Origin: Strigamia acuminata
Taxonomy: Eukaryota > Arthropoda > Chilopoda > Geophilomorpha > Linotaeniidae
Assembly (NCBI GenBank): GCA_949358305.1
Contig: OX442314.1
Location: 5,583,087 to 5,647,086, forward strand
DNA length: 64,000 bases
Reading direction: 5' to 3'
This document shows, in pieces, positions 51,007-61,085 of this stretch. Position 1 is the stretch's first letter. Each line of letters opens with the position of its first letter. The position numbers and the translations under genes are program-made. The notes beneath the pieces were generated by a model. The model did not search any database. It was given only the letters and a program-made list of their open reading frames with translations, and was not told where the DNA came from.

Positions 51007-51113
51007 TTCATATTTCTTAATTCACCTATGAGTTCATGCATCAGTGAAGACGAATACAAACAATGCTATCATGGATGCTTAATGAAAAAATTTAAAAAAC
51101 ATCTGACGTGCAG
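51007..51113 (+). CDS. DEG/ENaC paralogue, exon E5 (cysteine-rich)
   Basis: 107 nt between TTTTAG and TGCAG|GTAAGA. It includes SSCISEDEYKQCYHGCLMKK and FKKHLTC. All cysteines of the minus copy are kept. Confidence 0.9.
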
Positions 51114-51338
51114 GTAAGAATGTTTCATATATAGCAGGGTGTGCAGAAACACAAAGTAAATATTAAGCAGAATCTTTATTCCAACTTGTGTGTCGCCATC
51201 TTGATGAAGAACGCAAAACAACAAGTAAAAGTAACCACACACAGATAGCGCCACAAAAACCCAAAGCCTAAAGAGTTCAGACCAGATATAAAATATAAAA
51301 GAGCAATTACTCAAATTACAAGTCTATACTCCACACAA
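51114..51338. other. Intron or flank, no exon E6 found
   Basis: No similarity to exon E6 is seen before the next transposon. Confidence 0.4.
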
Positions 51339-51836
51339 TAAGGGGTTTCAAATGAGTGATTAGTTGATTACTTTGATTACTTTGATTAGTCGATTACTTG
51401 ATGTGTCATGTGACTGGATTCAACCAATCCCGAGAATAATCATTTCGTCAAATAAGCAACTAAGGAACTAATCAAGTAATCACCCCAAACCATGATTTTC
51501 TGCTGACTTGGGCCGATTATAAGTGCTCTCTCAACTGAAACCAACATGGCGGCGCCAGACCCCCTTCAACTACACAAGGTCATAATATAACAAAGTCTGC
51601 TCAGTTTAGATTAAACTGAACACATGAAACGAGTTAGGTAGTTGCAATTATTATTTGTAGGAACTTTTTTTTAAACAATTGCAATGTATTTAGGTTACAA
51701 TTTAAACAATTCCGCCCATCGGAGCAATAATCACATCATCAAATTTTTGTTGGGCCCTCAATAATTGAGTGATTACGATTATTGCAATAAAATAATCAAC
51801 TAATCACAATAATCGCTCATTTAATGACACCCCTTA
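51339..51836. mobile_element. MITE, about 500 bp, with AGGGGT inverted ends
   Basis: The left end TAAGGGGTTTCAAATGAGTG and the right end GACACCCCTTA are inverted repeats that continue through GATTAGTTGATTA. TA flanks; no coding capacity. Confidence 0.78.
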
Positions 51837-52239
51837 CTATCAATTGCGGCACTGTACACATATATAAATATAAATATCAACAGAATGATAATATACAGAG
51901 TGAGTCCAAAGTCTGGAAATGTTTTTTATTGAAATTGAGTAAAGATATATGTATCAATACAATTAATGTCTTCGAATAGGAAGTTGATGATGGGATATCC
52001 AGTTGTGATCTTAAATGGGTGATGGGTCGAGGTAGCAACATTCTAAAGCACGGAAGTTGAATTTGCACCAACTGATTTTGGGGTTGTCGGCAATATATGT
52101 TAAGGCGCGACGTCGGAATTACTCTTGCTTCCCCAATGAATAATTGCGGCATTTCAATTTAGGGTCGTTGCGGTATTACGTGTCGCGGAACGATTGTATA
52201 ACCTGACGCAACACGTCTGTATGACGTGATGTGACAGTT
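51837..52239. other. Spacer before Gypsy-2
   Basis: Contains GAGTGAGTCCAAAGTCTGGA (51898), which resembles a Tc1/mariner terminus, without a detectable partner end. No gene. Confidence 0.4.
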
Positions 52240-53059
52240 TGTCGCGTCCTACTTGGTATAGGTTTAAATAGCGCTAACGTGTAATACTTTACCTGTGATC
52301 AATTATGTAAATACCCAAATGAATACCAAATGTATGTAAATAAACAGGTAATTTATTCACCAGGCTTTATGCCTTTAAAATACACTCAGTAATAATTCTA
52401 GAGTCGACGTGGTCAGCGTCGAACAAAGGATTTCTCAAGATGGCGTCGTCGATTCCGCGTGGTCGGCGGAACAAAGGCGGCGTCTCGAGTTGTCGTCAAT
52501 TCGTCACGGATTCGTCTTCACGGACGCGGTGGAATGCTCTTTCGAGTCTTCTATCCGTGCCTGTTGTCTAGGGTTTGTTTAGCGTCGCAGAGGCCTCGTC
52601 TAGGAACTTTGGGGTTCCCTACAAAGCACTCGGACACTTACTTCGGCGAATAATCGTCTGGGCGATTATTCTGGGTGATTTCACAAGGGCTATTCTCGTG
52701 CTTTCGCAGGAATAGCTCGCAAGTGACTTCGTGAGAGTTACAGTTTGCACTTTACTCAGCGATCCTCGATCAATCCTAACTTGTAGTTGAAGTTGGCCTG
52801 ACGGTGAGGTAGTTGCTGTGTTCTTGGTGTCGTTTGTGTAAGTTCTGACTTTAGGCGGGAAACACAGCCTTTTATGCAGTGGGGTGAAGGGCCGGCGATC
52901 AACCAATGGGGGCTGACCATCAGCCGCTTCCTCCCCCTCGGGGCACACACCTGCCATGGGGAGGTGGAGCCAACTCGGGGGGGAACGACTCTTCAATCAC
53001 AGTGACTCAGAGGACAAGCATCCGCCCTGGGGGGACACTTATCCAACTGGGTCACCACA
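52240..53059 (-). repeat. Gypsy-2 3' LTR
   Basis: 820 bp. Minus strand starts TGTGGTGACCC and ends at TGTCGCG (plus). Left flank AGTT would be the target duplication; its partner is outside the window. Confidence 0.95.
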
Positions 53060-53103
53060 CGTCCCTCCTCCAGCTTCGATCTCGGATCGGAGCGATCTCA
53101 ATT

Positions 53104-55890
53104 TTATCGCTCTCCTCTGCGAAGAGCCGGCAGCACTCCTCTGCATGGGCGGAGGATCACTGGTGGCACTGCCGGGGGCGGCGGTGGTAAATCCGGGGGC
53201 AGAGAGGTTGTCAGATCCGCAGGATTCTGTCGCTCGTTGATGAAGTACTGCGGGTGACCGCCGACCGGCTCGCCAATCAGTCCCGTACGTTCGTGGATCC
53301 AAATCCGGGTGGATGCCGGGAATCGGTCGGGAACGAGCCGGATCCTTCGCGACTCGGCGCTCGATCCGGGTTTCCGGTGGGCTCGCAAGATTCGGCGATG
53401 GAAGACGGCGTCCATGGTAGATCGGGCCTCTCTGTTCAGCCATTTGAGGACCGACTCGCCGTGATCATCGGAGTCAATGATGCGTTGTCGCGTGAACTCC
53501 GACATCTGAAGGAAGGGGTATTCCACTCCCAGCCTCAAATAAAGCTGCGCTGCTGGGGGCGGCGGAGGCGATGGAGGAAGTGGAATCTCCATTGGACTCT
53601 CCAACGGTGGCGTAGCCGGCTCTGTTGTAAGAGCGGCCAGCTCTGCCGCTGGTGGCGAAGGAGAGGGCAGCGGAGGAGTTCGCGGTCCTCGGTTGGAGCG
53701 CTTCGGAATCAATTTGGGTCGATTCGCATACCGCTTCTCCTTTGGGAATACCGGCTTTGGGGTCGGTATGTATGGTTGGACCGCCGCCTCTGGGGGGGCG
53801 GTCTCGATGGCCTGTGGGAGGCTCGCTGTCGTTCCCGGTATCTCCGGAGCCTCCCGAATTGTTCGCAACAAGGAAGGGTGGACTCCGGGGTTCCGGTAGC
53901 GGAATGCCAACGAACGCATCTTCGAAAACTGCAGGCCTGGGTTCTCCGTATTCCTGGCCAGGTCGAAGCGCAGCGAGGCGGGCTCAGGAGTCCATCCGGC
54001 CCATACCTGGTACAACGCCCGAGGAAGGTGAACTCCCTCACGGTCGACGATTGTCCAGGCCGCCATAGCCTGCCGACTGTCCAAGAAGACGCCCAGGGAC
54101 AGCAGCTGGGCCATGACGTTCGTCACTGCCAAATTCAAACTGCTCCGATGGCAGGGGTGAGCGCGGTCCGGATTGCCACTGAATTGTTGTGACAGCGTCC
54201 GCATCTGTTCGATCGCCCAATTGATGTGGTGGGTTTGGGCGGCGTCGGCCTGTCGTATGGCCAACTCGGCAATCGCGGGGTTCTCGTATTCGGCCAGATA
54301 TTCTTGTAGCTCGCTGAGTGGGGGATAGGCCGCTTCACGCCGGCATCGAGCGTCCATCTCTCGCTGGGCGTACCATTCGGCGTTGCGATAAGGTCGACAC
54401 ACTCGTGGCGTTGGGGGTGACGGTGGACGGCCCAGCCCGGGTAGATTATCGTATCTGACCCGCTTCGGAGCTGGATCCCCCACCGGAATCATCCGGGGAG
54501 GGGTCCAAGCGGTCACGGCTGGGTTTGTACCCTCGAGGAGTGGCGGCCATCGCGATTGCACTTGTGGGGGCACAAGCGCGGTGGGCACAGCCGGTGTTGA
54601 GCCCGACGGCCGGTTGGCCGCGTATCCTCGGAAGGCGTTCTTCAATGCTACGGCCAGATCCTGTTTTGTAACCGGCCCATCTTTGTCCGACTCATCTGGG
54701 GACATTTGCTCTTCCGTCAACTCTCCCAAATCAATCTCTGCTTGGCGCCTGGACGGTCCAGCCGTGGGTCCGAGACTCTGGGGTTCGGACCGTTTCGCGG
54801 CGGCCATCTCTCGCTCCTTCTCTAATCCCTTAGCTATCAGGGATTGTGCTCGCAACTTCTGACGTACTTTGCGCTTTCGATTCCTCCGGGTGCTGGCTGC
54901 GACGGATCTTCGTTGGGCCGTCCTCTGGGGGACGTCCGTCGGAGAATTCGGTCTCTGGTGTGATGAGACGGTTCGTCGCGACGAGGATTGATCTGACGAC
55001 TGTGTGGTAATCGCCATGAACAACGAGGATCTTTTCTTTCCTCGATCTTGGTGTGTCTCGGTCCTCGCAGCCCAGTGGGCGGAAGATTCGACTGTTCGCT
55101 CAGCCCGCGCGTCGTCTGGCGAGGCAGGCTCGAGCGTTACTACTCGGCGACACTCCGAGCGCACGACAACTCGAGTTCGGGAACTGGAGCTGCTCGAGCG
55201 GCTGCGGTAGTCGCGGCTCGTTGACGGGCCGGCCTCTATTGGGGAGACGGCCTGTCTTCTTCGTGCGGGTCCGCGTGGGGCGGACTCCGCCGGACGCTTC
55301 GATCTTCTGTGATGGCGGCGACTTCCCAGGATACCAGCGTGGTATAACTGCCACATCTCAGACTGCGTGGCCGTAAAATTCGCCGGTGGTATCCATCTGG
55401 GTGTCAGATGATCTTCTTCGATGTCGCGAAGCCATCTACGGATTTCTTCGGGGGAGAAACCGTTTCTCTCGAGAACTCGGGTTACTCCGTGAGTCTCGGT
55501 GCGCTTTAAGCGTTTGATCTCGTCGTCCACTATTCTCTGGCGGGCTGCCAAGGTCGGGGCCTCGCTCCACCTATGGGAGGTGTGCAGCTCGGCCACCGTG
55601 CCTGGGTAAGCCTCTTCCAGGTACCCGGAGTAAACGGGGCTCGGCGGATCCGCATCGGGTGGGATCCGCGGCCCCACTCGCTCCCTCATCTCCTTCGTCA
55701 TGCACTCGACCAGCGTTTTTGATCGCTCGAATTTTTCCTCGAGGGTCCTGGAATACATCAATCGGATTTTCCAGGCGCTGGTCTCTGCAGGATAGGCCTG
55801 CCGCAGGTAAATCGGCAGGGCTCCGCGAAAGATGTTGTTGGCGGTTGACGCCGTCGGAGGCAGGGCGTCCCACGATTCTAGCGGGTCGAC
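53104..55890 (-). CDS. Gypsy-2 third ORF, exon 2
   Basis: 928 codons plus stop, the same length as the Gypsy-1 copy, starting after TTCAG at 55891-55893. Differences are few and conservative (for example PPDADPP for PHDSDPP, PEIPGTTASL for PEILGTAASL). The frame is maintained between copies, as expected for a real protein. Function unknown; features are as in Gypsy-1. Confidence 0.85.
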   Translation of the reverse strand, partial: VDPLESWDALPPTASTANNIFRGALPIYLRQAYPAETSAWKIRLMYSRTLEEKFERSKTLVECMTKEMRERVGPRIPPDADPPSPVYSGYLEEAYPGTVAELHTSHRWSEAPTLAARQRIVDDEIKRLKRTETHGVTRVLERNGFSPEEIRRWLRDIEEDHLTPRWIPPANFTATQSEMWQLYHAGILGSRRHHRRSKRPAESAPRGPARRRQAVSPIEAGPSTSRDYRSRSSSSSSRTRVVVRSECRRVVTLEPASPDDARAERTVESSAHWAARTETHQDRGKKRSSLFMAITTQSSDQSSSRRTVSSHQRPNSPTDVPQRTAQRRSVAASTRRNRKRKVRQKLRAQSLIAKGLEKEREMAAAKRSEPQSLGPTAGPSRRQAEIDLGELTEEQMSPDESDKDGPVTKQDLAVALKNAFRGYAANRPSGSTPAVPTALVPPQVQSRWPPLLEGTNPAVTAWTPPRMIPVGDPAPKRVRYDNLPGLGRPPSPPTPRVCRPYRNAEWYAQREMDARCRREAAYPPLSELQEYLAEYENPAIAELAIRQADAAQTHHINWAIEQMRTLSQQFSGNPDRAHPCHRSSLNLAVTNVMAQLLSLGVFLDSRQAMAAWTIVDREGVHLPRALYQVWAGWTPEPASLRFDLARNTENPGLQFSKMRSLAFRYRNPGVHPSLLRTIREAPEIPGTTASLPQAIETAPPEAAVQPYIPTPKPVFPKEKRYANRPKLIPKRSNRGPRTPPLPSPSPPAAELAALTTEPATPPLESPMEIPLPPSPPPPPAAQLYLRLGVEYPFLQMSEFTRQRIIDSDDHGESVLKWLNREARSTMDAVFHRRILRAHRKPGSSAESRRIRLVPDRFPASTRIWIHERTGLIGEPVGGHPQYFINERQNPADLTTSLPPDLPPPPPAVPPVILRPCRGVLPALRRGER

Positions 55891-56451
55891 CTGAATAATT
55901 TTAGATCACAAGATTAATATAATAAATCCCAGTTAACGATGGGGATCAGAAATATGCTCAAGATCGACGGTGGCAGCAACTCCTTTCTTTTGTTGCGGCC
56001 GTCGGTCTTATTTTCTTGTTTCGCAGTTCTGCGATGATCTCCGCCGTCGTAGCGCTGATCCAACACTACTTTTGAACTCAGGTGATCCGCTTTTTTGGAA
56101 GGGGTCGCAGGCAAAACCGATCGTTAAATTTTAATTTCTTACGTTAAATTTTTTTATTTTAACTCTAATCGTATTTTAATTTATTACGATGTTTAAATTT
56201 AAAAGAAAGAAAACCTTTAGTTTTGGTTTTGGTTTGCCACGACGCCATTCCGCGAACACTTCCTTTGTTCTAGTTTTTTGGCGGCCTTGACTCCGAGGTG
56301 AATCTGGGTCCACTCTCGGGTTTTTAGCCAGCCTTAAATCAACAATAAAACAGAAAGAAATATATCAGTCACAAGTCACGCTCCAATCTGGGTTGGATGC
56401 AACAGATTCAAAGAATTATGTGATTTCTCTGGGGAAATCACACTAATTTAC
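55891..56451 (-). other. Putative intron of the Gypsy-2 third ORF
   Basis: Same GT-AG ends as in Gypsy-1; carries a small indel near 56095 relative to that copy. Confidence 0.55.
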
Positions 56452-56568
56452 CTGCAACGGCGGTTGTTCGTCCCAATTCTCATCTTCTTCTGCATTTACG
56501 ATTAGGCCGTCGCTCTCGTCTCTCGACGATGCGCTCGGCTCTAATCGTGGGTTGCGTCGATCGGCCAT
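56452..56568 (-). CDS. Gypsy-2 third ORF, exon 1
   Basis: 39 codons, ATG at 56568, donor CAG|GTAAAT; protein-level identity with Gypsy-1. Confidence 0.75.
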
Positions 56569-56948
56569 TTCAATTTAGGAAAATGAAGTTTTGTTTGAGA
56601 GGTCTTTGTCTTTCTCTTTGGGGGAGAAGCAAAAACACGTCTCGTCGTGTTAAAAACAGTCGGAAACTGGGCCTATCGACGCTGAGAATTGTGGGTCTCG
56701 AACGCGTCTCGTATTTTGCGAGATCCGCCGTGCTGGCAATGACGCTACGGGGTCGACCGCGTGGTTTCGTTGTCACGTGGTCGCCCGCTACGTCATAACT
56801 TCTCGTCTGTTAGTGGTGACTGCGACAATTCGTTGCGAAGTTTGGATTTAGCTAATTTTTCGCGTCTCAACATGTGCAGCAGCTCTCGTAAGTAAATCTT
56901 TTTATTTTACAAGGCCTCCGCTCCATGTTATCACATTTTCTTTTATTT
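56569..56948 (-). other. Gypsy-2 region between pol and the third ORF
   Basis: Noncoding counterpart of 45738-46113. Confidence 0.5.
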
Positions 56949-59900
56949 TTAGTTCTTCCCCACGACTTTGCCGTCCCGAATGAACGGATTATTGCTTCGT
57001 CGTGGTCGAAGGTTGATTTTCGACGTGCTCGTAGATCGTGACTCTACTTGCTCGTTCATCTCCGATGTGTTGGCATTTTTCTCATTACTAATTTTTTTAT
57101 TTTCCATTTCAGAAGTACTTTCTTCTGCTTCCTCCCTCTCCGAAATTGCTTGCTCCGGCTGTGCTGGAGCCTCGTCGGCCGGAGATTCGGCGTCGAAGAA
57201 TTCATCCTCGTCCTCCGCTATATTTTCAGCTTCATTTGTTTTTTGGAACGTGTCGACCACGGTGCCCCCTTGGCCGCTGTGTGTCTGACCTTCCAGCCAG
57301 ATTTCTTGGGGAAACTCTGGCAGATATGGCCTTAAATCTCGGCCATGTATCGACTGAAAATTTTTGTTGTCCTCTAAGCGGCGTAGTTGGTATGCGTTGC
57401 CGCCGTGTTCGGCCACAATTACATAGGGACCGTCCCTCTTGTCGGCTAAACCTGCGGCGATGCCCCTCGCTGCATTGGACAACGTGTGTGCCTCCTTCCA
57501 CACTAGATCATTCACTTTAAAGTTCGCGAAAGCGAGATCGCCTTCTTTATCTGCGATTCTTTCTCTCATGTTGAAAATATGCGCCATCATATGCTGGTAT
57601 GTGTCGGATATAGTCTGTTCCAACCGGCACACGTACTCGTGTGGGCTCGATGGGTCTAATACGTTAACAGCTTCGGCAACGCGTGGGTCCCATGGCATCC
57701 TTAATTCGCGGGCGAAGTTGAGGTACGCCGGTGAGAATTCGCGTGTTCTTGACACGGTTGAGCGAATGCTGAAAGCGATTTCTCGCAGGTATTCGTCCCA
57801 TCGATTGTGAATATCGGTGAATACTGTCAGCGCATATTTTATGTCTTTATTTAATCTCTCGACTGGGTTTGTCTGAGGATTATACGTGGAGGTGTTTGAT
57901 GCATCCATTTTAAATTTTCTACAGAAGTCCTTATATATTCTCGATCGGAATTGGGGGCCGTTATCCGAAATGAGTTTTCTGGGAAACCCAAATCGCATTG
58001 CCACGTCGTAAAGGCACTCGACTATGTTTTCAGCCGAGGGCTTCGCGAGGGCGTACAGCTCCGGCCATCGGGTGGCCACGTCCATAATTACGAGAATATA
58101 CATGTTCTTGTTTCCCGTTGTGGGCTTGGGGCCCATCAAGTCTATGCTTAAGCAGTCAAACGGTGCGTAGGGTCCGAGAGACATGGCGTTTCTGGCCACT
58201 TTATCTCGCGGTCTGCACGCTTGGCACCGGGGGCAGTGTCGGATAAATTTCGTTATCTTTTGCCGCGCGCCCGGCCAGAAGAAAAGTTGTTTTACTCGAT
58301 AAAGGGTCCTCGCCACGCCAGAATGGCTGGCGAGCGGGTGTCCGTGCATCAGCCACAACAGTCGGGTGTGCAGCGATGCCGGCACGACCACTTTAACCGA
58401 GTTTCCCGCTCCGCTGAGGTCATCTTGAAACGTCGGGTGGTATTTTACCAGGAGTTCATCATCTATGAGGTAGCTTGTTGCTTCTTTGACGAACTGTTTC
58501 CGGCGGTGTGGGTTTGTCATCCCTTCCGGAAATTCGCCGTTCAGCAAATATTGCGTTATAATTTGACATTTTGTGTCTGCTGCCTGGTGTTCGACGAACT
58601 CACGTCTCGTGGGTGGAGCGTATTGTGTTTTTTCTTCAATTTTTGCTGTGAAGGCGCGTAGTAGTGTTTTGTGGGTTTCTCCGGGGGGCGGAGATTGAAT
58701 TTCGGATGTTGAATTGTTTGTCCCAGCTGGCTGGTATGTTCGAGTCCAAAAACCACAAAACGTTCTATCTTCAGGCTCCATCACTGGTAGCTCGTTCGCC
58801 TTTCGCAAACGCCATATTCTCCGTGGAGTCGGGCAGTACAAGAGGTGGGTGTCGTCCTCGCCGTCGTCGTCTGGTCCCTGGGGGTCAGAGGCTGGGGCTC
58901 TCGAGAGGGCGTCGGCCACATGATTGTACTTCCCGGGGCGGTACGTAATTGTTATATCGCACGCCATTAACTCCAGTTGCCATCGTGCGAGTCGGCCGGA
59001 GGGTTCCTTGAGCTTCATCAACCAGCTTAGTGCCTGGTGATCTGTCTGAACCTCGAAGTTCGTGTACTCCAGATAGTCGCGAAATTTCCGAACTGCCCAA
59101 ATTACGGCTAGGCATTCTAGTTCCGTTGCCGTATAATTTTTCTCCGCGCCCTGTATTTTTCTGCTTATAAACATACAGGGTACTTCTTGCGAGATTCCGT
59201 TGTACACGTGGGTCTGCAGAAGGGCTGCACCCAGTCCGATTTTACTCGCGTCGGTGTGCAACACGAACGGTCGGTTTAGGTCCGGCAATGGCATCTTTTC
59301 GACGTCAGCCAGCATTTGCTTGATAGTGCTAAATGCGGCCTCGCACTGGACCGTCCACTCAAACTCTTTATCCGTTCGTAAGAGATCCGTTATAGGCGCG
59401 GCCACTTCAGCCAGACCAGAGAGTAGTCGGCCGAAGAAATTGACCATGCCCATGAATCTCTGGACACCTTTTATATCTTCGGGGGCGGGGAATCCGTTTA
59501 TTGCTTTGACTTTTTCGGGGTCAATCGCGATTCCCTCGACTCCTATTCGATATCCTAGGAAGGCAAGCTCTTTCCTGCAAAACTTGCTCTTCCCTGGATG
59601 GATGTGGAGTCCTGCCTTGGCTAGGCGAGAGACCACTCTATCGATGTGGTCTATGTGTTCTTCGAATGTGTCCGACGTTATTATGATGTCGTCGAGATAC
59701 GCCCACACGAAGTCGTGCAGCATATCTCCCAACACGCTTTCGATCAGTTTCTGGAACGTGCTCGGGGCGTTTACAAGCCCGAACGGCATCACGTTGAACA
59801 TTAGTCTTCCTATCGGGGAGTAGAAAGCCGTTTTCAGTTTGTCTTCGGGTTTTAGCTCCACTTGCCAATACCCCTTTGACAGGTCCATGGTGGTTACCCA

Positions 59901-61079
59901 CTTGAACGGGCTCAGTTCCCGGAGGATCGAGTCTATAGACGGCATCTGAATCGGGTCTATAACCGTTATCGCGTTCAGGGGGCGATAATCAATGCATAGT
60001 CGAGGTTCCGAGCCTGGACGCATCACCAGGACGATCCGCATGGCGTATTCGCCCAGGGCTTGCGTTACTATGCCCTTGTCGAGCATGTCTTGGCACATTT
60101 GCGTCACGATGTCTCTTTTCTGGGGGTTCATCCCCTTGTAAGGCACTCGAATCGGCTTGTCTGTGGTTAAGACTATTTCGTGTGTTGCTTCCGTCGTTCG
60201 ACCAGGTGTCTTGGTCAGAATTCTTTCATGCTTTCGAAGCACTCGCCTTAGTAGCGATGCCTCGTTAACACGCAGTGCTGCCTCCTCGACCAGGGTGTCC
60301 ACGACGTTACTCCTCTGTAATTCCAGAGTGAAGGCTGCGAAATCGTAATCTTGGACGAATTTTCGCAATCCTCTTCCGTATTCCTCTTTGTCCTTGGCTT
60401 CGTCCAGTAATTTTTGGGGAACTACGGGGACTGACCGTTCTCCCTCGGGACTTATCCAGTTCCATGAACGGGTTATCGGGTTTGGCTGAATTTTCAGTTT
60501 CGCCATGATGTCCATCCCTAGGAGGAATACTTTGTCGTGGGATGGCAAGACTATGAAGGGGTGGGACAGGTTCCCCCCCGTCCAGTCGATCATGATGCGA
60601 ACTACGCCCTTCGGCTTGACGTAGCCGTTGGCGGTGAGCAATTCTACGTTCGCGTTCACTTGTGCCACCTTCTTTCCAATATCCAAGTCTTTTACTATAT
60701 CTTCGGATATGAATGAACGATCCGCTCCTGAATCCAGTAGACCGAACAATTTTTGGTTTTCTATCTCCACTGGCAGCATACACAGAGTTTCGCAATGTGC
60801 TTTCGTGACATTGCAGTGAAATACGCGTAATGTCTGGGGCTCAACCTCCAGATTGAACGGAAGGTCCGTCCAATCCATGTCGACCTCCGGTTTCGTTCTC
60901 ACTTGCATACTCGTTAACGTCACTTTTTCCTCCTTCTTCGGAACGATCTGTATGCGGTCTTTGATCTGTGCCTCTGCCAAGGCATGACCTGCGGGTCCAG
61001 TGTGATATTTCTTCTTTTTAATTTCCGCGGCTGGCGCAGACGAAGCTGAATTTATTTCGGCGACGCCTGCGCTTGGAAG
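56949..61079 (-). CDS. Gypsy-2 Pol
   Basis: Same length and domains as Gypsy-1 Pol (protease LDSGADRSF, RT YLDDIIITS, RNase H HTDASKIGL, integrase SIDLMGP / ISDNGPQF / NPVERLNK, GPY/F-like end). Intact; entered by -1 frameshift at 61079-61085. Confidence 0.96.
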   Translation of the reverse strand, partial: LPSAGVAEINSASSAPAAEIKKKKYHTGPAGHALAEAQIKDRIQIVPKKEEKVTLTSMQVRTKPEVDMDWTDLPFNLEVEPQTLRVFHCNVTKAHCETLCMLPVEIENQKLFGLLDSGADRSFISEDIVKDLDIGKKVAQVNANVELLTANGYVKPKGVVRIMIDWTGGNLSHPFIVLPSHDKVFLLGMDIMAKLKIQPNPITRSWNWISPEGERSVPVVPQKLLDEAKDKEEYGRGLRKFVQDYDFAAFTLELQRSNVVDTLVEEAALRVNEASLLRRVLRKHERILTKTPGRTTEATHEIVLTTDKPIRVPYKGMNPQKRDIVTQMCQDMLDKGIVTQALGEYAMRIVLVMRPGSEPRLCIDYRPLNAITVIDPIQMPSIDSILRELSPFKWVTTMDLSKGYWQVELKPEDKLKTAFYSPIGRLMFNVMPFGLVNAPSTFQKLIESVLGDMLHDFVWAYLDDIIITSDTFEEHIDHIDRVVSRLAKAGLHIHPGKSKFCRKELAFLGYRIGVEGIAIDPEKVKAINGFPAPEDIKGVQRFMGMVNFFGRLLSGLAEVAAPITDLLRTDKEFEWTVQCEAAFSTIKQMLADVEKMPLPDLNRPFVLHTDASKIGLGAALLQTHVYNGISQEVPCMFISRKIQGAEKNYTATELECLAVIWAVRKFRDYLEYTNFEVQTDHQALSWLMKLKEPSGRLARWQLELMACDITITYRPGKYNHVADALSRAPASDPQGPDDDGEDDTHLLYCPTPRRIWRLRKANELPVMEPEDRTFCGFWTRTYQPAGTNNSTSEIQSPPPGETHKTLLRAFTAKIEEKTQYAPPTRREFVEHQAADTKCQIITQYLLNGEFPEGMTNPHRRKQFVKEATSYLIDDELLVKYHPTFQDDLSGAGNSVKVVVPASLHTRLLWLMHGHPLASHSGVARTLYRVKQLFFWPGARQKITKFIRHCPRCQACRPRDKVARNAMSLGPYAPFDCLSIDLMGPKPTTGNKNMYILVIMDVATRWPELYALAKPSAENIVECLYDVAMRFGFPRKLISDNGPQFRSRIYKDFCRKFKMDASNTSTYNPQTNPVERLNKDIKYALTVFTDIHNRWDEYLREIAFSIRSTVSRTREFSPAYLNFARELRMPWDPRVAEAVNVLDPSSPHEYVCRLEQTISDTYQHMMAHIFNMRERIADKEGDLAFANFKVNDLVWKEAHTLSNAARGIAAGLADKRDGPYVIVAEHGGNAYQLRRLEDNKNFQSIHGRDLRPYLPEFPQEIWLEGQTHSGQGGTVVDTFQKTNEAENIAEDEDEFFDAESPADEAPAQPEQAISEREEAEESTSEMENKKISNEKNANTSEMNEQVESRSTSTSKINLRPRRSNNPFIRDGKVVGKN

Positions 61080-61085
61080 TTTTTT
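61034..61085 (-). promoter_or_regulatory. Gypsy-2 -1 frameshift signal
   Basis: Heptamer A_AAA_AAC at 61085-61079, 6-nt spacer, stem arms 61072-61064 and 61042-61034. The spacer differs by one base from Gypsy-1 but the stem is the same. Confidence 0.88.

Larger units (their letters stand above)
30548..51113 (+). other. Gene span: plus-strand DEG/ENaC paralogue (5' part; continues or is lost to the right)
   Basis: Five exons with the same lengths or phases and splice positions as E1-E5 of the minus gene: 30548-31024, 31077-31149, 50444-50529, 50856-50948, 51007-51113. The frame is open through all five, so this copy is potentially functional. A 19.2-kb Gypsy (with BEL inside) occupies the position of intron 2. 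E6 (TM2 and module 2) is not found before the second Gypsy at 52240, so it lies beyond the window or is lost. The copy is head to head with the minus gene. Confidence 0.75.

Noticed and set aside
53254-54192. 312-codon plus-strand frame opposite the Gypsy-2 third ORF
   Set aside because: Shadow of a GC-rich coding strand. The Gypsy-1 equivalent frame is shorter (broken), so it is not conserved.
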